Positions 5,427 to 12,302 of a stretch of DNA of 12,302 nt are shown here, in pieces. A model generated the notes under the pieces. That model was given only the letters and a program-made list of their open reading frames with translations, made no database searches and was not told the DNA's origin. The stretch comes from CAZBUH01 sp964495095 (GTDB lineage Bacteria > Bacillota > Clostridia > Oscillospirales > Oscillospiraceae): NCBI GenBank assembly GCA_964495095.1, contig CAZBUH010000054.1, forward strand, positions 1-12,302, read 5' to 3'. Both the position numbers and the translations under genes were made by a program. Numbering within the stretch: the stretch's first letter is position 1; every line of letters begins with the position of its first letter.

Positions 5427-7091
5427 TTACAGCTTTAAAATAGCGCCCTCAGAGGCCGGAGCGACCATTTTTGCGTATCTGGCAAGATAACCGGTCTTTA
5501 CCTTCGGCTCAGGGCAAACCCAGGCGGCGCGGCGCTTTTCAATTACGTCGTCCGGCACGTTAAGCGTAATTTTGCAGTTCGGTATATCGATGGAAACGGA
5601 GTCCCCGTCCTCCACGAGTCCGATAAGTCCTCCCATCGCCGCTTCAGGGCACACATGCCCGATGGCAGCGCCTCTCGTGGCACCGGAAAAGCGTCCGTCG
5701 GTAATGAGCGCTACGCTCTCGCCAAGGCCCATGCCGCAGATGGCCGAGGTGGGATTCAGCATTTCTCTCATACCCGGTCCGCCCTTGGGGCCCTCATACC
5801 GGATAACCACAACATCACCGGGCTTAATTTTTCCGGCGTATATGGTCTCAATGGCCTCCTCCTCGGAGTTAAACACCCGGGCGGGGCCTGTATGTATCAT
5901 CATCTCAGGGGCCACGGCGCTGCGCTTTACAACACAGCCGTCCTCTGCCAGGTTTCCGTGGAGCACGGCAATTCCTCCGTACTCGGAATAGGGGTTTTCC
6001 ACCGGACGGATAGTCTCCGTATCCAGATTTTCAACGCCCTCAAGGTTTTCGCCCACGGTCTTGCCCGTAACGGTGAGAAGGCCCGTGTTGATAAGGTTTT
6101 TCTTCGTAAGCTCCTTCATAACCGCCCAGACTCCGCCGGCCCGTTCAAGGTCTTCCATATACGTCTCGCCCGCCGGCGCCAGATGGCACAGGTTCGGAGT
6201 CTTGGCTGAGATGGCGTTTGCTATATCAAGGTCTATCTTTACCCCGGCCTCATGGGCTATGGCGGGCAGATGGAGCATTGTATTTGTGGAGCAGCCCAGG
6301 GCCATATCCATAGTGAGGGCGTTTCTGAAAGCCGCCTCCGTCATAATGTCTCTGGGGCGTATATTCTTTTTCACAAGCTCCATTATCTGCATACCTGTGT
6401 GCTTTGCAAGGCGGATTCTGGCAGAATACGGCGCGGGAATCGTGCCGTTTCCACGGAGGGCCATGCCGATTACCTCGGTAAGGCAGTTCATGGAGTTCGC
6501 GGTGTACATTCCGGAACAGCTTCCGCAGGAGGGGCAGGCGTTTTCCTCGTACTCACGGACGCCCTCCTCGTCCATCGTCCCGGCGTGGTAAGCGCCCACA
6601 GCCTCAAACATATGGGAAAGGCAGGTGCGGCGCCCGTCCTTAAGATGTCCAGCCAGCATTGGGCCGCCGGAGCAGAAAATGGTGGGTACGTTGATGCGCG
6701 CCGCCGCCATAAGCAGGCCAGGCACATTTTTATCGCAGTTCGGCACCATCACAAGTCCGTCAAACTGATGGGCCACGGCCATAGCCTCGGTGCTGTCGCA
6801 TATAAGGTCCCGGGTTACAAGCGAATACTTCATGCCGATGTGGCCCATGGCGATACCGTCGCAGACGGCGATAGCCGGGAACATTATCGGCGTGCCGCCG
6901 GCCGCCCGGACCCCGGCCTTGACCGCGTCCACTATTTTATCTATATTCATGTGGCCGGGTACTATCTCGTTATAGGAGCTTACTATGCCGATAAGAGGCC
7001 GCTCCATCTCCTCCTGGGTAAGGCCCAGAGCATAAAAAAGGCTCCTGTTCGGCGCCCGCTCAACGCCTTTTGTCACGTTATCAGAAAGCAT
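5427..7091 (-). CDS. ilvD: Dihydroxy-acid dehydratase
   Basis: The 554-aa protein matches the usual IlvD length (about 550-620). It dehydrates 2,3-dihydroxy-isovalerate and 2,3-dihydroxy-3-methylvalerate to the 2-keto acids that are precursors of valine, leucine and isoleucine, in the cytoplasm. Hallmarks: AVCDGIAMGH with the Mg ligand Asp78, PNCDKNVPG with cluster ligand Cys119 and the Asp120-Lys121 pair, CPSCGSCSGMYTANSM (186-201) with Cys192, and a C-terminal TDGRFSGATRG. At 45-47 the sequence is PGH, as in the oxygen-sensitive [4Fe-4S] E. coli type, rather than PCN of the [2Fe-2S] type; that assignment is inference. The ATG at 7091 has GGAGGG at 7102-7107, 10 nt upstream, and a strong promoter at 7133-7161. 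The leader is too short for a T-box or leader-peptide attenuator. No other ilv or leu gene is nearby; the next gene is the inactive-looking hydrolase. Confidence 0.97.
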   Translation of the reverse strand: MLSDNVTKGVERAPNRSLFYALGLTQEEMERPLIGIVSSYNEIVPGHMNIDKIVDAVKAGVRAAGGTPIMFPAIAVCDGIAMGHIGMKYSLVTRDLICDSTEAMAVAHQFDGLVMVPNCDKNVPGLLMAAARINVPTIFCSGGPMLAGHLKDGRRTCLSHMFEAVGAYHAGTMDEEGVREYEENACPSCGSCSGMYTANSMNCLTEVIGMALRGNGTIPAPYSARIRLAKHTGMQIMELVKKNIRPRDIMTEAAFRNALTMDMALGCSTNTMLHLPAIAHEAGVKIDLDIANAISAKTPNLCHLAPAGETYMEDLERAGGVWAVMKELTKKNLINTGLLTVTGKTVGENLEGVENLDTETIRPVENPYSEYGGIAVLHGNLAEDGCVVKRSAVAPEMMIHTGPARVFNSEEEAIETIYAGKIKPGDVVVIRYEGPKGGPGMREMLNPTSAICGMGLGESVALITDGRFSGATRGAAIGHVCPEAAMGGLIGLVEDGDSVSIDIPNCKITLNVPDDVIEKRRAAWVCPEPKVKTGYLARYAKMVAPASEGAILKL

Positions 7092-7132
7092 AAAGGCTTA
7101 TCCCTCCATTATATATATGTGTATTGTAAATC

Positions 7133-7161
7133 AGTATAGCATACTATTTTTGAAAATTCAA
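7133..7161 (-). promoter_or_regulatory. Vegetative promoter of ilvD
   Basis: The minus strand has TTGAAT (7161-7156), a 17-bp spacer, and TATACT (7138-7133) preceded by TGC, giving an extended -10. Predicted start near 7126, leaving a leader of about 35 nt. It lies between the ligA terminator and the ilvD ribosome binding site. The best promoter match in the window. Confidence 0.8.
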
Positions 7162-7201
7162 TATTGGCCTGAGCGCCCCGGCCCTGCGCGGGGGAAAAAC
7201 G

Positions 7202-7241
7202 AAAAAACTGCTCTGACATCAGAGCGTCAGAGCAGTTTTTT
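7202..7241. terminator. Strong bidirectional terminator after ligA
   Basis: A perfect 16-bp inverted repeat (7202-7217/7226-7241) has GC-containing core ACTGCTCTGAC/GTCAGAGCAGT, an 8-nt loop and flanking A6/T6 tracts, so it can work on both strands. It lies about 70 nt after the ligA stop and before the ilvD promoter. The left arm can alternatively pair with the loop: GCTCTGA/TCAGAGC at 7210-7216/7219-7225. Confidence 0.93.
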
Positions 7242-7309
7242 CGCAGTTCACATACGGAATTCGCCCGTATGCAGGCGCAGATTCGGTTAAAAATTGGGAG
7301 GAATAAATT

Positions 7310-9283
7310 TTATTTTATCATTTCCTCAAATTCATCCTCTGAAATAATCCTTATACCCAGCTCCTGGGCTTTTGTGAGCTTGCTGCCGGCGTTTTCGCCC
7401 GCAAGGACACAGGTGGTTTTTTTAGAGACCGATGAAGCTGATTTTCCTCCGAAGCGCTCTATTATGGCTCCGGCCTCATCCCTTGTGTATTTTTCCAGAG
7501 AGCCTGTCAGCACAAAGGTCATACCCGCAAAACGGCCGTCAGAGGCTTCAGCCCGGCTCTCCATATTCACGCCCGCCTCCCGGAGCCGGTAAAGCAGGTG
7601 CTGAGACTGGGGCAGACTAAACCATGCCTTCAAATTCCCGGCGGTGACGCCGCCAATATCCGGCACCTCCGTCAGCGCCTCCGGCTCTGCCGCCTCTAAG
7701 GCTTCCATCGTCTTAAAATGGGCGGCCAGGGCTTTTGCCGCGCTCTGTCCCACCTGTAATATCCCCAGAGCGTAGATAAGCCGCGCAAGGTCGTTCTGCT
7801 TTGAATTTTCAATGGCTGTCATAAGATTTCGGGCAGATTTTTTTCCCATTCTGTCAAGGCCGGCCACCGTCGTCTCGTCCAGATAATACAGGTCAGCCGC
7901 GGAGCTTATAAGCCCGGCGTTCAGGAGCGCCTGCACATTAGCGATTCCCAGCCCCTCTATATCCATGGCGTTTCTGGAGGCGAAGTGGACAATATTCCTC
8001 AAAAGCTGCGCCGGGCACTCGGCGCCCTGGCATCTGGCTGCGGCGGCGCTCTCGTCCCTTATTACCGGTGCGCCGCACACAGGGCACCTGTCCGGCAGCT
8101 TATAGGGCACTGTGCCCTCCGGGCGCTTATCCGCAATTACCTCCAGCACCTCCGGGATTATCTCTCCGGCCTTCTGTATAAGCACCGTGTCGCCTATGCG
8201 TATGTCTTTTTCGTCGATAAACGCCTGGTTGTGCAGTGTGGCGTTGGAGACGGTCGTACCCGCCAAACGCACAGGCTCCACCACGGCTTTTGGCGTCAGC
8301 ACGCCTGTCCTTCCCACCTGCACCACAATGTCAATGAGCCTTGTTTCTTTTTTCTCCGGCGGGTATTTATAGGCCACCGCCCATCTTGGGGCCTTGGCCG
8401 TGCTGCCCAGCTCACTTCTCTGGGCAAGGGAATTTACCTTTATAACGGCGCCGTCTATGTCAAACTGGAAGCTCTCCCTGTTGTCACCTATCCAGGTTAT
8501 CCTGTCGCAGCAGTCCTCTATGGACGCAAACCTCCTGTACTCCACCACGTTAAAGCCAAGCTCCCTGAGCATGTCCAGTGACTGGGTATGGGTCTTAAGC
8601 TCCGGGCCGCTGGCCGCCTGGATATTAAACACCAGTATGTCGAGCTTTCTCTCCGCCGCCACTCTTGGGTCCTGCTGGCGCAGCGAGCCGGCTGCGGCGT
8701 TCCTGGGATTTGCCAGCAGCGGCTGCTCGTTTATCTCCCTGGCGGCGTTAAGCTCCTCAAAAACCGATTTTGACATATACACTTCTCCGCGCACCACCAG
8801 GTGCTCCGGGGCGTTTTTCAGTATTTTCGGGATAGTCCGCACGGTGCGCAGGTTTTCCGTAACGTCCTCGCCTGTGACCCCGTCGCCTCTCGTGGCGCCC
8901 TGTACAAAAACGCCGTTTTCGTACCTGAGGGCCACGGAAAGGCCGTCGATTTTCGGCTCCACCACATACTCCGGCCCTCCCACGGCGTCGGACACCCGCT
9001 CCGAAAACGAGCGCAGCTCGTCGTAGGAAAAAACATCCGTCAGGCTTTCCAGCGGCACCTCATGTGCCACCGGCGCAAAGGACGACGACACGCTGCCGCC
9101 CACCCGCCTTGTAGGCGAGTCCGGCGTTATATACTGAGGATTCGCGTCCTCCAGTTCAAGGAGCCTGTGGAGCATTTTGTCGTATTCAAAGTCAGAAATA
9201 GTCGGAGCGTCCAGGTCATAGTAATTTCTGATGTGTATCTCAAGCTCCGCCCGGAGCTTCTCAATTTCTCTCTTTACGTCCAT
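7310..9283 (-). CDS. ligA: NAD-dependent DNA ligase LigA
   Basis: Seals nicks in duplex DNA during replication and repair, using NAD+. The frame is open to 9322, but the start at 9283 (MDVKREIEKLR) is preferred. It gives 657 aa, close to the usual 660-670, and has GGGGTGA at 9291-9297, 7 nt upstream. Domains: Ia with the YY-D motif at 21-24, adenylation domain with EPKIDGLS and the adenylated Lys111, OB fold from about 317, four-Cys zinc finger (C400, C403, C418, C423), helix-hairpin-helix region (about 430-570), and a BRCT domain at about 583-657 (FVLTGSLEKYTRDEA). All key residues are intact. The YunB stop codon lies inside its Shine-Dalgarno, so it is the last gene of the M42-lyase-yunB-ligA cluster and is followed by a strong terminator. 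Confidence 0.97.
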   Translation of the reverse strand: MDVKREIEKLRAELEIHIRNYYDLDAPTISDFEYDKMLHRLLELEDANPQYITPDSPTRRVGGSVSSSFAPVAHEVPLESLTDVFSYDELRSFSERVSDAVGGPEYVVEPKIDGLSVALRYENGVFVQGATRGDGVTGEDVTENLRTVRTIPKILKNAPEHLVVRGEVYMSKSVFEELNAAREINEQPLLANPRNAAAGSLRQQDPRVAAERKLDILVFNIQAASGPELKTHTQSLDMLRELGFNVVEYRRFASIEDCCDRITWIGDNRESFQFDIDGAVIKVNSLAQRSELGSTAKAPRWAVAYKYPPEKKETRLIDIVVQVGRTGVLTPKAVVEPVRLAGTTVSNATLHNQAFIDEKDIRIGDTVLIQKAGEIIPEVLEVIADKRPEGTVPYKLPDRCPVCGAPVIRDESAAAARCQGAECPAQLLRNIVHFASRNAMDIEGLGIANVQALLNAGLISSAADLYYLDETTVAGLDRMGKKSARNLMTAIENSKQNDLARLIYALGILQVGQSAAKALAAHFKTMEALEAAEPEALTEVPDIGGVTAGNLKAWFSLPQSQHLLYRLREAGVNMESRAEASDGRFAGMTFVLTGSLEKYTRDEAGAIIERFGGKSASSVSKKTTCVLAGENAGSKLTKAQELGIRIISEDEFEEMIK

Positions 9284-9290
9284 TATTAAT

Positions 9291-9965
9291 TCACCCCAAA
9301 TAGGCATAGTTATCCGGCACATCGCCCACTATCACCGTCTCAGCGATGCAGACCTCCACGCTCACTGTCTCGTCATCCAGCTCATACCCCGGCACCATAA
9401 CGCCCACCACCACTGAAACCTCCAGCATTATCCTGTGGCGCGTCTGGTTTATCCCGGCGTCTGAAAATTCATTTGAAAATTCCGCATTAACCGAGGACAC
9501 CGATACTATCCTGGCCCGCAGCTCCGGGCCGCTGCCTGAGAAAATAGAGCCTCCGATAATAGAGCCGAGAGGTATGTACACGGTGGTCCTGTCCATATCG
9601 GAGAGCTTTTCTATCACGTCGTTTACTATTCCCGCCTGGACGCTGTTTATTTTCGACATATTCGTAACAAGGGCGGTTATTTCGCCGCTGCTGTTTTTTT
9701 CCAGCGTCACAAGGCTGCTGTAATTTAAGCTCCCGTCGTCCATTTTTTCTTCCACTGTCTCGTTTACTGCATAAGTGACCAAATCGGTAGCAGTATTCAA
9801 TGCCAGCTCCGCCAAGGTCGGGCGAATGGCCCTGCCGGTTAGAAATACCAAAATGACCGCCGCGATGAAAACGGCCGCCAGCCGTATGAGCGTTTTCTGG
9901 CCTCTTTTCAGTGGCCGGGAATATCTGAAGTACACAGGACGGCGCTTTAAACGAAGCCGCGGCAT
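9291..9965 (-). CDS. yunB: Sporulation protein, YunB family
   Basis: A 224-aa membrane protein. The first 25 residues are strongly basic (MPRLRLKRRPVYFRYSRPLK), followed by one membrane segment at about 27-43 and an extracytoplasmic domain. Typical family stretches are RPTLAELALNTATDL, ITALVTNMSKINSVQ, VYIPLGSIIGGSIFSGSGP and HRIMLEVSVVVGVMVPG. In Bacillus, yunB belongs to the mother-cell sigma-E regulon and is needed for normal sporulation; its biochemical role is unknown. The ATG at 9965 follows a run of seven G (9972-9978). A TATAAT on the minus strand at 9990-9985 sits close to the start but has no fitting -35. The gene follows the PLP enzyme by 42 nt and precedes ligA by 7 nt, an unusual mix of a sporulation gene with a replication/repair gene. 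Confidence 0.93.
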   Translation of the reverse strand: MPRLRLKRRPVYFRYSRPLKRGQKTLIRLAAVFIAAVILVFLTGRAIRPTLAELALNTATDLVTYAVNETVEEKMDDGSLNYSSLVTLEKNSSGEITALVTNMSKINSVQAGIVNDVIEKLSDMDRTTVYIPLGSIIGGSIFSGSGPELRARIVSVSSVNAEFSNEFSDAGINQTRHRIMLEVSVVVGVMVPGYELDDETVSVEVCIAETVIVGDVPDNYAYLG

Positions 9966-10007
9966 AGAGATCCCCCCCTATGCCATTATACGCAGGATCG
10001 CCCCGCT

Positions 10008-11264
10008 TTATTTCCCCGCTTCTTCGAGCATGGCAGCGGCCGTCATAATTCCCAGCTTGCCGGACTCGAAGGTAAGCCCTCCCTGCATAAAGGCCCAGTA
10101 CGGGGGCAGCATGGGGCCATCCGCCGAAAGCTCGATGGAGGAGCCCTGTATAAAGGCTCCGGCAGCCATTATCACAGGGCAGTCATAGCCGGGCATATTC
10201 CACGGCTCCGGCGTCACAAAGGAATCTATAGGCGCCCCCGCCTGAATTCCCCGACAAAAGGCGGAGAGAAGCTCCGGCTTTCCGAATTCCACCACCTGGA
10301 TTATATCTGAGCGCCTTGAAAAAGCATCCGGGTATGATTTATAACCCAGCTTTTCCATCATACCGGCGCAGAAAACCGCCGTTTTCATGGCCTGGGCAAC
10401 CGTGTGCGGGGCCATAAAAAATCCCTGGTAGAGAAGCCTGTTATTTCCCAGCGTGGAGCCGCATTCCCCGCCGATGCCCGGTGATGTAAGGCGCATGGCG
10501 GCGGCGTCCACAAGGCTTCTTTTCCCCACAATATAGCCGCCGGTGGGCGCAAGGCCCCCGCCGGGATTTTTGATAAGGGAGCCCGCCATAAGGTCGGCCC
10601 CCACCTGCGTGGGCTCCGCCGTATCCACAAATTCGCCGTAACAGTTATCCACTATAACGGCAGCCCCGGGGTTTACCCTGTGGACTGTATCGCATATCTC
10701 CCCTATTGTCTCCACTGTCAGGGCGTCCCTGCCGGAATAGCCCCGGGAGCGCTGTACGGTCACGGCTCTTACTCTTTTTCCCGACGCGGCAAGCTCTATG
10801 GATTTAAAATCCGGCTTTCCATCCTTATCTAAATCCACCTTTTCAAAGCCGATGCCGTAATATTTAAGGGAGCCGGGATAATCTCCGGAGATACCTATAG
10901 CGCTCTGGAGCGTATCGTAGGGCATACCGGTGGCCGACAGCAGCACGTCCCCCGGCTTGAGGGCTGAAAACAGCGCCGCCGTTATGGCGTGGGTGCCGTT
11001 TACAAAGCCTATGCGTACAAGTCCCGCCTCGGCGCCGAAAACCTGCGCGTATATCCCGTCCAGCCTGTCGCGGCCCAAATCGTCGTAGCCGTACCCGGTG
11101 GTGCCGGCAAAATATGAGTCGGACACCCGGTGGTCCTGAAACGCCGCCATGACCTTTTCGGTGTTCTTCTCCGCCACCCTGTCTATCTCGCCGAATACGC
11201 CGGCCAACTCCTTTGAAAGCTCATCTGAATACCGCCGTATCTTTTCAGGAATTTTAATCGCCAT
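10008..11264 (-). CDS. Methionine gamma-lyase family PLP enzyme (YnbB type)
   Basis: A 418-aa fold-type I PLP-dependent enzyme of the YnbB family, sometimes called 'aluminum resistance protein', annotated by distant similarity to Cys/Met-metabolism lyases. Visible features: the N-terminal F-x-H-R-V-S-D-S-x-F region (42-52), RIGFVNGTHAIT (84-95) near the cofactor phosphate, QRSRGYSGRD (171-180), VIVDNCYGEF with cofactor-contacting Asp206, and SLIKNPGGG with the likely PLP lysine 232. The whole family length is present. Its true substrate is not established, so 'methionine gamma-lyase' should be read as a family name. The ATG at 11264 overlaps the end of the M42 peptidase gene by 11 nt with no strong Shine-Dalgarno, so translation is probably coupled. 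Confidence 0.93.
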   Translation of the reverse strand: MAIKIPEKIRRYSDELSKELAGVFGEIDRVAEKNTEKVMAAFQDHRVSDSYFAGTTGYGYDDLGRDRLDGIYAQVFGAEAGLVRIGFVNGTHAITAALFSALKPGDVLLSATGMPYDTLQSAIGISGDYPGSLKYYGIGFEKVDLDKDGKPDFKSIELAASGKRVRAVTVQRSRGYSGRDALTVETIGEICDTVHRVNPGAAVIVDNCYGEFVDTAEPTQVGADLMAGSLIKNPGGGLAPTGGYIVGKRSLVDAAAMRLTSPGIGGECGSTLGNNRLLYQGFFMAPHTVAQAMKTAVFCAGMMEKLGYKSYPDAFSRRSDIIQVVEFGKPELLSAFCRGIQAGAPIDSFVTPEPWNMPGYDCPVIMAAGAFIQGSSIELSADGPMLPPYWAFMQGGLTFESGKLGIMTAAAMLEEAGK

Positions 11265-12288
11265 ATCTTACGCCCATTTCGTCCAGGAATAATTTTATAA
11301 GCTTCCCCATGCCCTCGAGGTCCTCCATGCTGGCGACGCAGGAGGGCGAATGGATATTCCTCACGGCCACCGCAAGGCCGCCCACCTCTACGCCGCCTCG
11401 TGAGCGCTGCACCGCCGACGCGTCTGTGCCGCCGGATACATAGGTCTTTGTCTGCCATTTTACGCCGTTTTTATCCGCAAGCTCCGTCAGGAGCGCGTAC
11501 ATACTGCGGCTGTATATGGTGCCGCCGTCCATAAAGGGTATCACCACGCCCTTTCCGGGTGAGCATATTTTTTTATTCCCCTGTACCGACGGCATATCCG
11601 CCGCCGTGGTGCTCTCGGCTATAAGGGCAATGTCAGGCTTTACTTTAAACGCCGACACCGTGGCTCCCCTTGTGCCAACCTCCTCCTGGACGGTGAAAAC
11701 GAAGGTGCAGTCCACTGGGATATCGCCCTGTATGATTTTTATCAGCGCTGCGCAGCCGGCCCTGTCGTCTATAGCCTTGGCCTTCAGCATGTTATCACCG
11801 AATTGGAGAGCATCGGGCGCAAAGGAGCCGGTATCGCCCAGTGAGACAAGCTTTTCCGCCTCCTCCCGGGAATCAACTCCGATATCTATAAAAAGTTCGT
11901 TTGTCTCCGGTATCTTTTTCCTGTCGCTCTGGCTTATAAGGTGCAGCGCCTTTCCCGCGGTTATAACGCCAAACACCCGGTTCCGGCCAATATAAACAGG
12001 CTTGCTGATTACCACCCGCCTGTCCACGCCGCCGGCGAAGGAAAATTTAAGATATCCCCCGTCGGTTATGTCCGTTATCATGACGCCCACCTCGTCCATA
12101 TGGGCGCAGAGCATCAGCTTCTTGGAGACGGACTTTTTTCCCTTTTTAAACACTATAAGGTTTCCAAGGACGTCCTCCTCCACGGACTGGGCATAGGGCT
12201 CAACCTGGCCCCGGATAAACTCCCTTATCTCGCCCTCGTCGCCCGAAACTCCCCTTAGGGAGCACAGCTTTTTAAGAAGCTCCGTCAT
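11254..12288 (-). CDS. M42 family metallopeptidase (aminopeptidase)
   Basis: A 344-aa cytoplasmic, two-metal aminopeptidase of the M42 family (glutamyl aminopeptidase/PepA-TET type, formerly misnamed endoglucanase), which trims peptides from the N-terminus and usually forms dodecamers. Metal ligands and catalytic residues are present: CAHMDEVG with His63 and Asp65, AIDDRAG with Asp174, VQEEVGTRG with Glu202 (general base) and Glu203, ESTTAAD with Glu225 at the usual Asp position (as in YsdC-like members), and NIHSPS with His313. TDAS (288-291) is also typical. The start at 12288 is set by a perfect GGAGGT at 12297-12302, 8 nt upstream. It is the first visible gene of the four-gene cluster; the promoter is outside the window. 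Confidence 0.95.
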   Translation of the reverse strand: MTELLKKLCSLRGVSGDEGEIREFIRGQVEPYAQSVEEDVLGNLIVFKKGKKSVSKKLMLCAHMDEVGVMITDITDGGYLKFSFAGGVDRRVVISKPVYIGRNRVFGVITAGKALHLISQSDRKKIPETNELFIDIGVDSREEAEKLVSLGDTGSFAPDALQFGDNMLKAKAIDDRAGCAALIKIIQGDIPVDCTFVFTVQEEVGTRGATVSAFKVKPDIALIAESTTAADMPSVQGNKKICSPGKGVVIPFMDGGTIYSRSMYALLTELADKNGVKWQTKTYVSGGTDASAVQRSRGGVEVGGLAVAVRNIHSPSCVASMEDLEGMGKLIKLFLDEMGVRYGD

Positions 12289-12296
12289 AATGCAAG

Positions 12297-12302
12297 ACCT
12301 CC
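12297..12302 (-). promoter_or_regulatory. Ribosome binding site of the M42 peptidase gene
   Basis: GGAGGT on the minus strand at the very edge of the window, 8 nt before the ATG at 12288. It fixes the start codon. Confidence 0.9.

Noticed and set aside
6252..7139. 295-codon open frame on the plus strand
   Set aside because: Antisense of ilvD; low-complexity translation rich in His, Gly and Arg, no domain.
7092..7201. T-box riboswitch or leader-peptide attenuator before ilvD
   Set aside because: The promoter at 7133-7161 leaves a leader of only about 35 nt with no room for a T-box or leader peptide; the terminator at 7202-7241 lies upstream of that promoter.
9284..9322. ligA start 13 codons upstream at 9322
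   Set aside because: No ribosome binding site, would overlap the yunB end, and gives an N-terminal extension not typical of LigA.
9985..9990. TATAAT before yunB as its own promoter
   Set aside because: No sigma-A -35 at proper spacing and no convincing sigma-E -35/-10 pair.

Overview
The window looks like chromosome from an anaerobic, endospore-forming member of the Clostridia (Bacillota). Evidence: a sporulation protein of the YunB family, an NAD-dependent DNA ligase, a YnbB-type PLP enzyme, a Cys-rich flavin/iron-sulfur electron-transfer protein of the kind common in fermenting anaerobes, and strong AGGAGG-type ribosome binding sites. Every gene I can support lies on the minus strand, so transcription runs from high to low coordinates. 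I cannot name a species.

Layout in transcription order. (1) 12288-7310 is a compact cluster: M42 metallopeptidase, YnbB-type 'methionine gamma-lyase family' PLP enzyme (11-nt overlap), YunB, and LigA (YunB stop codon inside the ligA Shine-Dalgarno). It ends at a strong bidirectional terminator (7202-7241). Its promoter lies outside the window. (2) 7161-4472 is an ilvD unit: a near-consensus extended -10 promoter, dihydroxy-acid dehydratase, then, after a 1-nt gap, a membrane-anchored alpha/beta-hydrolase-fold protein. That protein has lost both the nucleophile Ser (Gly183) and the catalytic His (Phe297 at the aligned position). (3) 4405-4272 is a run of four consecutive hairpins between the ilvD unit and the next operon. 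(4) 4220-1384 is a two-gene redox operon. The first gene is a 710-aa NuoG/HydA-type iron-sulfur N-terminus fused to a GltD/NfnB-type flavoprotein. The second is a 229-aa protein that looks like the C-terminal half of NuoF/HydB alone, with selectively lost cluster ligands. It ends at a clear terminator (1315-1369). (5) 1282-758 is a 174-aa protein with a possible allene-oxide-cyclase/dirigent-like barrel motif, with its own terminator. (6) 757-95 holds no convincing large gene. It contains a second group of short hairpins and a possible 57-aa basic ORF, and may be a repeat element. (7) 94-1 is the N-terminus of a short-chain dehydrogenase cut by the window edge.

The most interesting items are the remodelled iron-sulfur pair, where the pattern of missing Cys removes exactly one of two ferredoxin clusters; the catalytically dead-looking hydrolase coupled to ilvD; and the two hairpin arrays. 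No phage, transposase, CRISPR, tRNA or rRNA was seen. All family calls are from reading motifs; no database search was run.
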